From contig DATJOJ010000035.1 of the NCBI GenBank assembly GCA_035507035.1, forward strand, positions 1-64,000: a stretch of 64,000 bases of DNA, in the 5' to 3' direction. The DNA comes from DATJOJ01 sp035507035 (GTDB taxonomy: Bacteria; Acidobacteriota; Terriglobia; Terriglobales; Acidobacteriaceae). The position numbers and the translations under genes were made by a program. The notes under the pieces are model-generated. The model was not told the DNA's origin and did not search any database. It worked only from the letters and a program-made list of their open reading frames with translations. Shown here in pieces: positions 40,660 to 49,905 of this stretch (positions are counted from its first letter, which is position 1; each line of letters begins with the position of its first letter).

Positions 40660-42261
40660 ATGGATGCGTCGAGAGACACTGGCACAGAGTCTCACAGGGG
40701 AGGGAGCCCTTATACGCGAAGTCTGTCAAAAACGATAACCAAACCGTTGCAACATGTTGCCCTTGGCTACGGTCTCTCCCTGTTATTGATGGCCGCGGCT
40801 TTCGGCCTTTCCCAGGCTTTTTTGCACTTTCACCTGCCTTTACCATTCACTTCGTTCGCGCTTTGCGCCATCGCAATCGCCTTTTGGTATGCCGGTATTC
40901 GGCCTGGTATTTTTGCGGCTGTGCTGGCAGCCGTACTGCGTTTCTTTTTCTTCGAACCCGGGCTTCCAGTCATATCCCGGTTGATCTATGGCCTTGTTTT
41001 CGCAATCTTTGCGGTATTGATGATTGAGGCGACACGCGCCAAGAACGAACTCGAAGTGAGGGTAGCCGAACGGACTGCAGCGCTCAACGAGGCAAACCAG
41101 AATCTACGTCACGAGATCGAGGAACGCAAGCGGGCCGAAGAAAATCTGCGACGGAGCGAGACTTACCTGAGGGAGGCGCAAGGGCTCAGCCACATCGGCA
41201 GTTGGGCTTTCAACGCAACAGGGCCAGTGTATTGGTCGGAGGAGAACTTTCGGATTTGGGGGTTTGACCCCCAACAGGGCCTCCCACGTCGCGAAACGAT
41301 CTTGGAAAGAATTCATCCTGAGGATCGCGACAACGTCGTCATGAACGTGAGGAATGCGGTGCGCGACGGGAAGGACGCTAGCGCTGAGTTCAGAATCGTG
41401 CTTCCCAATGGAGAAGTGCGGTACATCCACGGCGTTATCCACCCAACCCTCAACGCGAATGGCGAACTGGATGAAGTAGTCGGTACACAGATCGACGTGA
41501 CGGAACGTAAACGGGCCGAACAGGAGCACGAGAGGTTGCGGCAACTGGAATCCGACCTTGCACGCGTGGAACGAATTACGACAATGGGCGAGCTGACGGC
41601 CTCGCTAGCTCACGAACTGAATCAGCCCATCGCTGCCGCCGCAGTGGATGCCAGCACTTGCATTACCTGGCTTACCCGCGAGCGACCCGATGTCGAGGAA
41701 GCAACTCAAGCTGCCACGAGAATCGTTAGCGCCGCAACGCGTGCGGCCGAAATTATCAGTCGGGTTCGTTCCATGTTTACCAAAGGCACGACGGAATGGT
41801 CTTTGCTGGACGTTAACGAAGTTGTTCGAGAGATAGTGCGGCTGTTGCAAAGCGAATTGATGCGACATTCCATCTCTGTGCAAATGACCTTAGGCGAAGA
41901 TCTTCCTAACATCATGGGAGACCGCGTTCAAATCCAACAGGTCCTGATGAACCTCATTGTCAACAGCATTGAAGCAATGAAAGAATTGAATGGGCGGCGC
42001 GAGCTTGCGATTCGCTCTCAGCGAGGCGATCGGCAGGACATTTTGGTGTCGGTCAGCGATACTGGTCCCGGATTACGGCAAGGGGCCGACAGAATCTTCG
42101 ATGCCTTCTTCACTACGAAGCCTCACGGAACCGGCATGGGACTTCGGATCAGTCACTCCATCGTTGAATCTCACGGTGGCCGCTTATGGGCCGCAAACAA
42201 TTCCCCTCAAGGCGCAGTTTTCCACTTGAGCCTGCCTGCTGCTGTTGATACAGCTCTCTAA
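40660..42261 (+). CDS. Membrane PAS sensor histidine kinase with DUF4118-type input
   Basis: 533 residues. Three to four membrane segments in the first 125 residues (GYGLSLLLMAAAFGLSQAFL, FALCAIAIAFWYAGIRPGIFAAVLAAVLRFFFFEPG) resemble the KdpD-type DUF4118 module. A coiled coil follows (about 128-165), then a PAS_3 domain (about 170-280). HisKA carries the H-box ASLAHELNQPIAAAAVDAST. HATPase_c has NLIVNSIEAM, SDTGPGLRQG and GTGMGLRISHSIV. It sits in the series FixJ, kinase, receiver and sigma-54 activator, mirroring the left cluster around 28.6-34.6 kb. Confidence 0.92.
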   Translation: MDASRDTGTESHRGGSPYTRSLSKTITKPLQHVALGYGLSLLLMAAAFGLSQAFLHFHLPLPFTSFALCAIAIAFWYAGIRPGIFAAVLAAVLRFFFFEPGLPVISRLIYGLVFAIFAVLMIEATRAKNELEVRVAERTAALNEANQNLRHEIEERKRAEENLRRSETYLREAQGLSHIGSWAFNATGPVYWSEENFRIWGFDPQQGLPRRETILERIHPEDRDNVVMNVRNAVRDGKDASAEFRIVLPNGEVRYIHGVIHPTLNANGELDEVVGTQIDVTERKRAEQEHERLRQLESDLARVERITTMGELTASLAHELNQPIAAAAVDASTCITWLTRERPDVEEATQAATRIVSAATRAAEIISRVRSMFTKGTTEWSLLDVNEVVREIVRLLQSELMRHSISVQMTLGEDLPNIMGDRVQIQQVLMNLIVNSIEAMKELNGRRELAIRSQRGDRQDILVSVSDTGPGLRQGADRIFDAFFTTKPHGTGMGLRISHSIVESHGGRLWAANNSPQGAVFHLSLPAAVDTAL

Positions 42262-42338
42262 GGTGTATGCGGAGGGGTTTAGGCTCCTCATACCAAGGTG
42301 TGATTGCACGCATGCGCATCGCGCATTAGCTTTGCATT

Positions 42339-42716
42339 ATGGCAGTGCAGGGAGAGGCGAAAGTGGTCACTATCGTTGACGACGACGAACTGATGCGAAA
42401 TGCGTTGATGGGCCTGCTGAAAGCGGCCGGGCTGCCGGCGATGGTGTTTGCGTCCGCCGAGGAATTCCTGAACTCCGGCTTACAGCACCAAACCTCTTGC
42501 CTGATTGCCGATATCCGCATGCCGGGCATGTCTGGACTCGAATTGCAAGCGAAGTTGAATGCGGATCATTGCAGCATTCCAACCATCTTTATCACGGCCC
42601 ACGGCTGCACAAAAACGAGGATGGAGGCTTTAAGAGCAGGGGCCGTGGAGTTTCTTACAAAACCTTTCGACAATGCAGTCTTGTTGCAGCATGTTCGTGC
42701 CGCTATGGAAGCTTGA
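42339..42716 (+). CDS. Stand-alone receiver domain protein (second copy)
   Basis: 125 residues, receiver only: VVTIVDDDELMRNALMGLLKAAGLPAMVFASAEEFLNSG, Asp in LIADIRMPGMSGLELQAKLN, then FITAHG and FLTKPFDNAVLLQHVRAAM. It is a clear paralogue of the receiver at 33551-33949 and likewise precedes a sigma-54 activator gene, here with a 43-base gap instead of an overlap. It is presumably the phospho-acceptor for the kinase at 40660. Confidence 0.9.
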   Translation: MAVQGEAKVVTIVDDDELMRNALMGLLKAAGLPAMVFASAEEFLNSGLQHQTSCLIADIRMPGMSGLELQAKLNADHCSIPTIFITAHGCTKTRMEALRAGAVEFLTKPFDNAVLLQHVRAAMEA

Positions 42717-42759
42717 GACTGTCAATCTCTACTGAACAATTTGTCCAAGAGGTCCAACT

Positions 42760-43783
42760 GTGGGAGCTTTACAACAATTCGAGTCTATCAATCAGGAGTG
42801 GGCGCAGCGGAGCTTTGAGCGAATTATAGGCAGCAGTCCCGCTCTCGAGGTTGTGCTCGAACAGGTAGAGCGTGTGGCACCGACCGATTCCACGGTTCTG
42901 ATCCAAGGCGAAACAGGGACGGGCAAAGAATTGATCGCCCATGCGATTCACAATCTGAGCTCGCGTTCCGGAAGAGCCTTTGTGAGAGTGAATTGTGCAG
43001 CCATCCCGCTGGATCTTCTGGAAAGTGAGCTTTTCGGCCATGAGAGGGGTGCATTTACTGGAGCGATCGCACCAAAAAGTTGGCCGCTTCGAACTCGCAG
43101 ACAAGGGAACACTCTTTCTGGACGAAGTGGGAGACATCCCGGCTGCATTGCAGCCGAAATTACTGCGCGTACTCCAAGAACAGGAATTTGAGCGTTTGGG
43201 CAGCACTCGCACTCACAAGGTAGATGTTCGGTTGGTTGCTGCGACACATCGAGATCTGTACGGGATGGTGAAGCGCGGTGAGTTTCGTAGCGACTTGTAT
43301 TATCGCCTCAACGTATTTCCTGTGGTACTGCCGCCCCTTCGCGCGCGCCGGGAAGACATTGAGCCGTTGGTAATGCACTTTGTGGAGAAGTTTGGCCGCC
43401 GCATCGGCAAACCAGTCCAACATATTCCCAAATCCACGATGTCCGCACTCACGTTGTACGAGTGGCCAGGCAATATCCGCGAATTACAGAACCTGATCGA
43501 GCGAGCTGTGATCCTCTCCGACGATGGTGTACTTCCGAATCCGCTCCCGCCGTCGACAGAAACGGAGGGCAGCATCGCGGTCACTATTCCTGGCACGCTA
43601 ATGGACACTGAACGCGCGGTGATCCTGCAAACCTTGCAACAGGTAGGTTGGGTCATCGGCGGACCTAAAGGCGCGGCCTCCAGACTTGGATTGAAGCGCA
43701 CCACTCTTATTCACCGCATGGAGAAGCTGGGAATTCGTCGACCGCGACTTCAAAGCGCCGATAGTGGCGCTGCGAGTTTCTAG
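42760..43783 (+). pseudogene. Sigma-54-dependent activator, second copy, frameshifted
   Basis: Two overlapping frames together give a whole AAA+/Fis activator. The first has Walker A GETGTGKE and GAFTGAIA and then turns to nonsense. The second resumes at QKVGRFELADKGTLFLDEVGD and runs through RSDLYYRLNVFPVVLPP to the Fis helix-turn-helix. Comparison with the intact paralogue at 32442 (GAFTGAVAQKIGRFE) places one extra C at about 43071. A translated product would lose Walker B and the DNA-binding domain, so the gene is probably inactive unless this is a sequence error. It belongs to the right-hand split NtrC module. Confidence 0.85.
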
Positions 43784-44001
43784 GTACCGCGCGATGGAAA
43801 GTCGTTGAAGTCCTCATGCGGGCACTTGTCACTATACGGACGCGCCCTTCGTTTTTCCGTTAATCTAAATCCCCCAATCAGCGGAACCCTCTTGATAAAA
43901 CGTACGGATGAATACGCGATGGGGCGATCTTTGGCAATGCGACTGCATGTTGAATGTGGGTAAAGATTATTTCTTGCGGAACTTGTCTGAGGAGATTGCC
44001 G

Positions 44002-44520
44002 ATGATTGAGAACTTCATAAGCACGCCAGAGGATTGGAGCTTGGCTGCCGTTCGGGTGGTCTTGGGAGTAATTTTCTTTGCTCACGGTGCGCAAAAGATG
44101 TTCGGATGGTATGGCGGATCAGGTCTGGTGAAGAGCATGCGCACCTTCACGCAGGATCTGCATATTCCCGCAGTTCTGGCTTTCCTTGTGATCGCTGGAG
44201 AATTTCTCGGTGGAATCGGACTTCTTCTGGGACTGTTCAGCCGACTCGCTGCGCTGGTCATCGGGCTTACGATGCTAGGTGCGGTGGCCATGGTTCATCT
44301 TCGACACGGACTCTTTCTGAATTGGTTCGGAGAGAAAAAAGGTCACGGCATTGAGTTTCATCTGCTTGCGATCGCACTCGCCATGCTAGTGGTGCTAAAA
44401 GGCTCAGGAGCATTCTCGTTGGATCGTCTTCTAGATGAGCACATAGCGGAATCGCACCATCAGCAGGAACGGGCGGCGAATACCTATCGCCCGAGATGCT
44501 GCATACTAAAACAAATTTAG
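44002..44520 (+). CDS. DoxX-family membrane protein
   Basis: 172 residues with four membrane segments and the DoxX signature RVVLGVIFFAHGAQKMFGWYGGSGL near residue 18, followed by FLVIAGEFLGGIGLLLGLFSRLAALVIG. The family occurs with oxidoreductases and thiol-stress systems, and its activity is not settled. The ATG at 44002 has GGAG upstream. The last 20 residues after the final membrane segment are unusual and Cys-rich (RCCILKQI). It is followed within ten bases by an aldo/keto reductase and is probably co-transcribed. Confidence 0.85.
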   Translation: MIENFISTPEDWSLAAVRVVLGVIFFAHGAQKMFGWYGGSGLVKSMRTFTQDLHIPAVLAFLVIAGEFLGGIGLLLGLFSRLAALVIGLTMLGAVAMVHLRHGLFLNWFGEKKGHGIEFHLLAIALAMLVVLKGSGAFSLDRLLDEHIAESHHQQERAANTYRPRCCILKQI

Positions 44521-44529
44521 GAGGTCAAC

Positions 44530-45414
44530 TTGAACAGCAACAATATGAAATCATCTGCCAGCATGGCGGGCAATGTGTCCCTCGGAAATGAAATCTCAGT
44601 GCATCGGCTTGGTTACGGAGCGATGCGCCTCACCGGTGACGGCATCTGGGGACCACCGAAAGATCGAAAATCTGCGCTTGCGGTGCTTCGTCGTGCGGTG
44701 GAACTGGATGTCAACTTCATCGACACGGCGGATTCCTATGGCCCCCACGTCAATGAGGAACTGATTGCCGAGGCCCTGTTCCCTTACCCGAAGGGCTTGG
44801 TCGTCGCGACCAAGGGTGGTTGGAATCGGCCTGGCCCAAATCAGTGGACCCACGATGCAAGTCCGGCACATCTCAGAGAGGCCGTTGAAGGCAGCTTGAA
44901 AAGACTGCGGATGGACCGCATCGACGTCTATCAGCTACACACGCCGGATCCAGTGATATCGTTCGAAGCGTCCGTGGAGACGCTTGCAGAATTGCGAGAG
45001 GAAGGCAAGATTCGATTGGTTGCGTTGTCGAATGTCACGAGGGAGCATATCGAGCGCGCACGCAAGATCGTCCCGATTGTTTCTGTTCAAAACCGCTACA
45101 GCTTCGCCGATCGAGAATGGGATTACGTAGTGGACTACTGCGAGACGCATAGCATTGCCTTTATTCCCTGGTTTCCATTGGGAGCGGGGAACGCAGCCGG
45201 CGATGTCCTCAATCAGATTGCACAAGCACATCGGGTAGGCCCGTTTCAGGTTGCCTTAGCGTGGCTGCTGAGGCGTTCACCCGTCATGCTGCCGATTCCC
45301 GGGACGAGTTCGATCGAGCACCTCAGGGAAAACGTGGCTGCCGCCGCGCTCCAGTTGACAGGTGAAGAATACGAAAGGCTCGCGGAGGTCCCTGAATTGG
45401 TGGCATCCCGATAG
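44530..45414 (+). CDS. Aldo/keto reductase (cytoplasmic)
   Basis: 294-residue NADPH-type oxidoreductase of the AKR TIM-barrel family. The catalytic tetrad regions are visible: Asp and Tyr in FIDTADSYG, Lys in VVATKGGW and His in VYQLHTPD. The C-terminal cofactor segment IPGTSSIEHLRENVAAAALQL follows. No export signal is present, unlike the two AKRs at 49.9-52.1 kb. The start is TTG at 44530, supported by AGGAGG five bases upstream. An ATG five codons later is the alternative. Substrates are probably small aldehydes or ketones. It forms a pair with the DoxX gene. Confidence 0.9.
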   Translation: MNSNNMKSSASMAGNVSLGNEISVHRLGYGAMRLTGDGIWGPPKDRKSALAVLRRAVELDVNFIDTADSYGPHVNEELIAEALFPYPKGLVVATKGGWNRPGPNQWTHDASPAHLREAVEGSLKRLRMDRIDVYQLHTPDPVISFEASVETLAELREEGKIRLVALSNVTREHIERARKIVPIVSVQNRYSFADREWDYVVDYCETHSIAFIPWFPLGAGNAAGDVLNQIAQAHRVGPFQVALAWLLRRSPVMLPIPGTSSIEHLRENVAAAALQLTGEEYERLAEVPELVASR

Positions 45415-45679
45415 ACAAAAGCGAACGTCGCGAGTTTGCAGATCGGGATTAGCTGAGAATCACGGCGAAGTCGATCAACTCGCGATGTTTCGCCCGGTTC
45501 GGCAGATATACCCACGAAAAACCTGACTCGGAGATCATTTGTTTCTGGCGGTGTTGCAGGTATGACAATGCAGGTCTGTTCGCTGGCACCGATCATGCCA
45601 CAGAGGCCCACTTAGTTTGGCTAACATCGCAATGGAAACTTGCCGAATTCGAGGACCTATTGAGGACGCCTGCCAAACT

Positions 45680-47260
45680 TCAGGCCGCTTTGTCCTCGAC
45701 CGGAAGCGTGAACTGAAAAGTTGCGCCTCGCTCAGCGTTAGCATTTGCCCACAAACGGCCACCGTGCGATTCAATGATGGAGCGGCTGATCGATAAGCCC
45801 ATGCCGCTACCCTGAGCCTTGGTAGTAAAAAAAGCATCGAAGATCTTCTCCGCTCGCTCGGGAGGAATTCCTATGCCAGTGTCGCTCACCGCGATGTATA
45901 CCTCACGATCCGGAGTCGATCCCGTCTTGATCGTCAGCTGTCCCGCGCCACCCGTTTCTTTGACCGAGTCGATGGCATTAAGAATGAGGTTCATCAATAC
46001 CTGCTGTAATTGCACTCGGTCCGCGGTTATTGTGGGTAGCTCGGCGGCAAGCTCAGTGTTGATCGCGATCGAACATCGTCCCGCCTCCGTGCGGAGTAAA
46101 GCGATCATTTCGCGAATGATGTCATTCGGATAGACTAACTCTCGTTGCGGTTCGCCCTTCTGGAAGAGGGAGCGAATGCGAGTGATGATTTCGGACGCGC
46201 GAGTTACATCCTGCAAAATTCTCGTGCCTGCTTTCCGTGCCTCTTCAACATCCGGAACGTCACGGGATAACCACTGTAAACAAGTGCCCGCGTTGATGGC
46301 AGCTGCAGAGATCGGCTGTTTGATTTCATGCGCCAAGGATGCAGTTAGCTCACCCATGGTTGTTACCCGGTTGATATGGGCAAGCTCCGCCTGCAGTTGA
46401 CGCAATCTTTCTCTCTCCTCTTCTGCGTGCTTCAGGTCGGTGATATCAATATTGGAGCCGATATAGCCCGCGAATTCTCCTGCGCTTGTGTATCGTGGAA
46501 CACCGCTCTCAATCACCCATCGGTATTCGCCATCCGCGCGCTTGAGCCGATACTCCATCCGAAACGGTTTTTTGGCCTGGAATGCTGGCAGAAAACCGTC
46601 GAAACAGAGTTGCACATCATCAGGGTGTACACCTTGTATCCATCCCAGTCCGACCTCCTGCTCCATGGTTCGTCCCGTGAAATCCAGCCACGGTTTGCTG
46701 AAATAATTGCAAAGCCCGTCCGTTCCCGTAGTCCAGATCATTACTGGAGCTTTATCGGCCATGGCCTGGAACCGAGCCTCGCTCTCGCGTAGCTGTTCCT
46801 CGGCACGTTTTCGCTCAGTGATATCGCGGTAGATGGCGTAATTTACCAGCTGTTCGCCGGAGGCCGTGGTAACCGGGACCGCGAGAAGCGAGACATAAAC
46901 TTCCGTGCCATCCTTACGGTGGCGAACCGTTTCGGCTTCTACCCGGACGCCCTCGCTTAACAGATGCGTAAATGTTCGTGAACTCTCGGACATCGCTTCA
47001 GGAACAATAAGGTCGTTGATGGGGCGATCCAGGACCTCATCGGGCTCATATCCGAACAGACGAGTGAATTCTCGGTTAATGCGAAGCACGCGATCATCCA
47101 AGCTTAGAACCGCAACCGCTTCCGGAGTTTGCTCAAACAGAACCTTCCACAGGTGAAATTCGCTTGTCTCTAAGTCTCCAGGAACTTGATTCAGTGCCGG
47201 CATTTGCTTTGTATGTTCGTTCGACGGGAAAGGAGTAATCTTGGACTCTGACTCTTTCAC
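45680..47260 (-). CDS. Dual-PAS soluble sensor histidine kinase
   Basis: About 526 residues. PAS 1 (about 38-155) has LFEQTPEAVAVLSLDDRVLRINREFTRLFGYEPDEV. PAS 2 of PAS_3 type (about 160-285) has MIWTTGTDGLCNYFSKPWLDFTG. HisKA carries the H-box ASLAHEIKQPISAAAINAGT. HATPase_c has NLILNAIDSVKE, SDTGIGIPPERAEKIF and GSGMGLSISRSII. It lacks membrane segments. The GTG at 47260 is preferred because AGGGGG precedes it. A TTG at 47296 is the alternative. It has no adjacent regulator and is divergent from the monooxygenase gene, so it may control that locus or share the receivers nearby. Confidence 0.9.
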   Translation of the reverse strand: MKESESKITPFPSNEHTKQMPALNQVPGDLETSEFHLWKVLFEQTPEAVAVLSLDDRVLRINREFTRLFGYEPDEVLDRPINDLIVPEAMSESSRTFTHLLSEGVRVEAETVRHRKDGTEVYVSLLAVPVTTASGEQLVNYAIYRDITERKRAEEQLRESEARFQAMADKAPVMIWTTGTDGLCNYFSKPWLDFTGRTMEQEVGLGWIQGVHPDDVQLCFDGFLPAFQAKKPFRMEYRLKRADGEYRWVIESGVPRYTSAGEFAGYIGSNIDITDLKHAEEERERLRQLQAELAHINRVTTMGELTASLAHEIKQPISAAAINAGTCLQWLSRDVPDVEEARKAGTRILQDVTRASEIITRIRSLFQKGEPQRELVYPNDIIREMIALLRTEAGRCSIAINTELAAELPTITADRVQLQQVLMNLILNAIDSVKETGGAGQLTIKTGSTPDREVYIAVSDTGIGIPPERAEKIFDAFFTTKAQGSGMGLSISRSIIESHGGRLWANANAERGATFQFTLPVEDKAA

Positions 47261-47462
47261 GGTAATGCCCCCTGTAACGGTAACCTTGGTCCCCAAGCGG
47301 GCAAAAGGAAAATTTCAACGACGCAGAGCCACGGTTGCTTTCGTTGACTGATTACGGCCTCGGGGGTTATGCTATCGCAAACTCGATTCATTGCCAATTG
47401 GCCTCAGGCGATAAGACTCACGAGTTATCAATCAAGCTGACCTTGAATCGTGAGGTGAAAGC

Positions 47463-48956
47463 ATGCTCAACCGAGAGGAATGGTTGCCCCTTGCCCGAAA
47501 GCTGGACTGGGACTACTCGTATGTCCGGGAAGAGGAAGTCTTTCCAGAAGTAATCAGCGGGCACCCCTGGCTGCCACATTCGGAGTGGAAGGACTGGGAA
47601 GAATCTTTCAAGACGTCTTATCGAGAGTATGTCGATAATCAATACGAAAAAGACATGGCTGTCTACGCTGTGCGCGATGCTGTCGGGCGCATAGAAAATA
47701 TTGAGAAATTGGCTGCGCCTTGGATCAATAGTTTGAAAGTCCACGCCGCCGCATTGCCACTCGCGGAATTCACCGGGGTCATCGGTAACCTGAGAGGCGC
47801 TCGTTTTGGCCGCGACAGTGCCTGGCGAACCATGGCAACGTTTGGAGCGCTTGACGAGTATCGCCACACCCAGATTCCGCTCCTGCTCTTTCATCAGTTG
47901 GTAAAATTTGATCCTCAGTTTGATTGGGCCCACAAGTTCTATCACACCAACAATTGGTTCGCCATCGCGGCTCGGCATTTCTTCGACGAATTAACCCTTG
48001 GGCAAAACGCGATTGAGTTCCACATCGCGACGAACTTCATTTTGGAAACAGGTTTCACCAATCTGCAGTTTGTTGGACTGGCGTCCTTAGCTCGCGAATC
48101 GAGCGACCACATGTTCGAGCGGATGGTCACGAGCATTCAGACGGACGAAGCCAGGCATGCGCAGATTGGTCACCCGGTCCTCGCCACCGTCATGAAGCAC
48201 GACCCCGAATATGTGCAGTATCTGGTCGACAAATGGTTCTGGCGAAACTGGCGCGTGTTCTCGATTCTAACGGGCCTCTCGATTGACTATCTGACTGCCT
48301 TGGATCAACGTCCATATTCATTCAAAGAGTTCATGGAAGAGTGGATCATCGACCAGTTTCTACGCACCTTGGACGAATTCGGGCTGAAGAAGCCATGGTA
48401 TTGGGATGTCGTGATGGACGAGCTCGACATCTATCACCATATGATCTACGCAAGTGCTTACAGTTATCGTGCGACGCTGTGGTTCAATTTTGTGATCCCC
48501 GGACCGGCAGAGCGGAAGTGGTTACGCCAGAAATATCCCAAGTATTGGGACGACATGGACGCGGTTTGGGAGCAGATTAGTGAGCGTTGGAAGGCCGCTG
48601 GGCCAGGGGCCGAAAATGAGTTCGCCGTGCACGGGACTGCCACGCCAACTTTTTGCGATTTGTGTCAGCTGCCGTTAAGCGCCGGTACGCCGCGCCAAAA
48701 CACCGCAAGGGTCCTGGTTCATGAAGGACGCAAGTACATATTTTGCTCGGAGCCGTGCCAGTGGATTTTTCTGCATGAGCCTGAGAGGTATGCCAATCAC
48801 GTCGACGTTGTGAAACGCGTTCTCTCAGGAGAAGCACCGTCGGAGCTTCCGAAGTTATTGACCGAATATTTCAAGCTGACGCCTGATACTTGGGGAAAAG
48901 ACGTGTATCACGGGGATTACGAGTGGCTCAGGACAAGGAGAAATTCTGCCGCCTAG
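47463..48956 (+). CDS. Toluene-monooxygenase-type diiron hydroxylase alpha subunit with YHS domain
   Basis: 497-residue catalytic subunit of a soluble diiron multicomponent monooxygenase (TmoA/TouA/phenol hydroxylase group). The six iron ligands are all present: Glu102, Glu132, His135 (DEYRH), Glu195, Glu229 and His232 (DEARH). Each sits exactly two residues before its TmoA counterpart as I recall it. A C-terminal YHS-type domain has Cys398, Cys401, Cys428 and Cys432. The enzyme would hydroxylate aromatics or epoxidise alkenes, but the beta subunit, ferredoxin, effector and reductase genes are absent here. Only a truncated TmoB-like gene follows. Confidence 0.9.
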   Translation: MLNREEWLPLARKLDWDYSYVREEEVFPEVISGHPWLPHSEWKDWEESFKTSYREYVDNQYEKDMAVYAVRDAVGRIENIEKLAAPWINSLKVHAAALPLAEFTGVIGNLRGARFGRDSAWRTMATFGALDEYRHTQIPLLLFHQLVKFDPQFDWAHKFYHTNNWFAIAARHFFDELTLGQNAIEFHIATNFILETGFTNLQFVGLASLARESSDHMFERMVTSIQTDEARHAQIGHPVLATVMKHDPEYVQYLVDKWFWRNWRVFSILTGLSIDYLTALDQRPYSFKEFMEEWIIDQFLRTLDEFGLKKPWYWDVVMDELDIYHHMIYASAYSYRATLWFNFVIPGPAERKWLRQKYPKYWDDMDAVWEQISERWKAAGPGAENEFAVHGTATPTFCDLCQLPLSAGTPRQNTARVLVHEGRKYIFCSEPCQWIFLHEPERYANHVDVVKRVLSGEAPSELPKLLTEYFKLTPDTWGKDVYHGDYEWLRTRRNSAA

Positions 48957-48963
48957 ATGAAAT

Positions 48964-49158
48964 ATGCCAATCCCTCTTTATGGCTTTCTGCAAGGTGACA
49001 CTGTCGGCCTTTTGATTCTGGCCGAAGAAGCCGACACCCTCCACACACTAGCTCGAAAGCTTCAGGATGCCGCGAGCCTGCGAGTGGCGGGAATGAATAA
49101 GATTCAGCTGCTCTGTGGCAAACATTTATCACGGTTTCGCCATCCAGACATTCACTGA
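48964..49158 (+). pseudogene. TmoB-like gamma subunit, truncated after about 43 codons
   Basis: Starts seven bases after the alpha subunit stop. The first 43 residues (MPIPLYGFLQGDTVGLLILA, then TLHTLARKLQDAASLRV) match the N-terminal half of the small ubiquitin-like gamma subunit. The frame then enters sequence belonging to an isoquinoline-oxidoreductase-type gene and ends at 49158. The junction is near 49095. Normal length is about 80-90 residues, so the protein cannot be complete. Confidence 0.6.
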
Positions 49159-49813
49159 TGAGCTGGCGCATCGCGCCGGCCGCGACCCGGTCGAGTACTT
49201 GCTGGAGTTAATCGGACCGGATCGCAAACTCGATTTTACGGGGGTTGAATACCCCAATTACGGAGCGTCTCTGGATACTTATCCGTGGGAGACGGGACGT
49301 TTACGCCGAGTTCTGGAAATGGTCGCAGAAAAATCTGAATGGGCGAAACGCAAACCGGGCAAAGGCAGAGGGATCGGCGTTGCCGCGCATCGCAGTTTTC
49401 TGACCTATGTTGCAACTGTCGTTGAGGTTGAGGTTGCGGATGATGGCACAATCAACATTCCGCGGGTTGATACTGTTGTCGATGCAGGCCTGGTGGTAAA
49501 TCCGGAAGCTACTCGTGCTCAGTTTCAAGGTGCAGCTGTTTTCGGAACCAGCGTGGCCCGTACGGGTGAGATTACCGCCAAGAATGGAGTTATCGAGCAA
49601 TCGAACTTCTCCGATTACCCGGTTGCGCGCATCAACGAAGCACCTTATCAAACGAACGTGTACCTGGTGGATAGCGACCCGCCACCGGCCGGAGTAGGAG
49701 AGCCCGGCGTGCCCCCTTTCATTGCGGCATTCTGTAACGCGATCTTTGCCGCCACCGGAAAACGAGTACGCGAACTGCCGCTCAGCAGAACAGATTTAGG
49801 TAAAGACTCCTAG
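49095..49813 (+). pseudogene. Molybdopterin-binding dehydrogenase (IorB-like), C-terminal fragment
   Basis: The final 235 residues or so of a xanthine-dehydrogenase-family large subunit of the IorB type, normally over 700 residues. Marks are SVANIYHGFAIQTFTDELAHRAGRDPVEYLLELIG, GRGIGVAAHRSFLTYVA, VDAGLVVNPEATRAQFQGAAVFG and the C-terminal GVGEPGVPPFIAAFCNAIFAATGKRVRELPL. The Moco-binding N-terminal domains are missing. A GTG at 49115 could begin a product, but the homology extends a few codons further up, to a junction with the TmoB-like fragment. A deletion fused two operons here. Confidence 0.85.
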
Positions 49814-49905
49814 AAACTGTCCGCACTTCGTGGCATCTCTGAAGACGTTGTTTGCAGCAGGCCACCTGATCAGGCTTGTTTGTGAGCGAATTTGGAGACC
49901 TAAAG

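Noticed and set aside
43050..43090. Programmed frameshift in the second sigma-54 activator
   Set aside because: The paralogue is intact without any shift, the required +1 shift lacks a recognisable stimulator, and an extra base explains it more simply.
28600..47300. Sigma-54 promoters near the enhancer-binding proteins
   Set aside because: I looked for GG-N10-GC elements in the intergenic regions and found none convincing.
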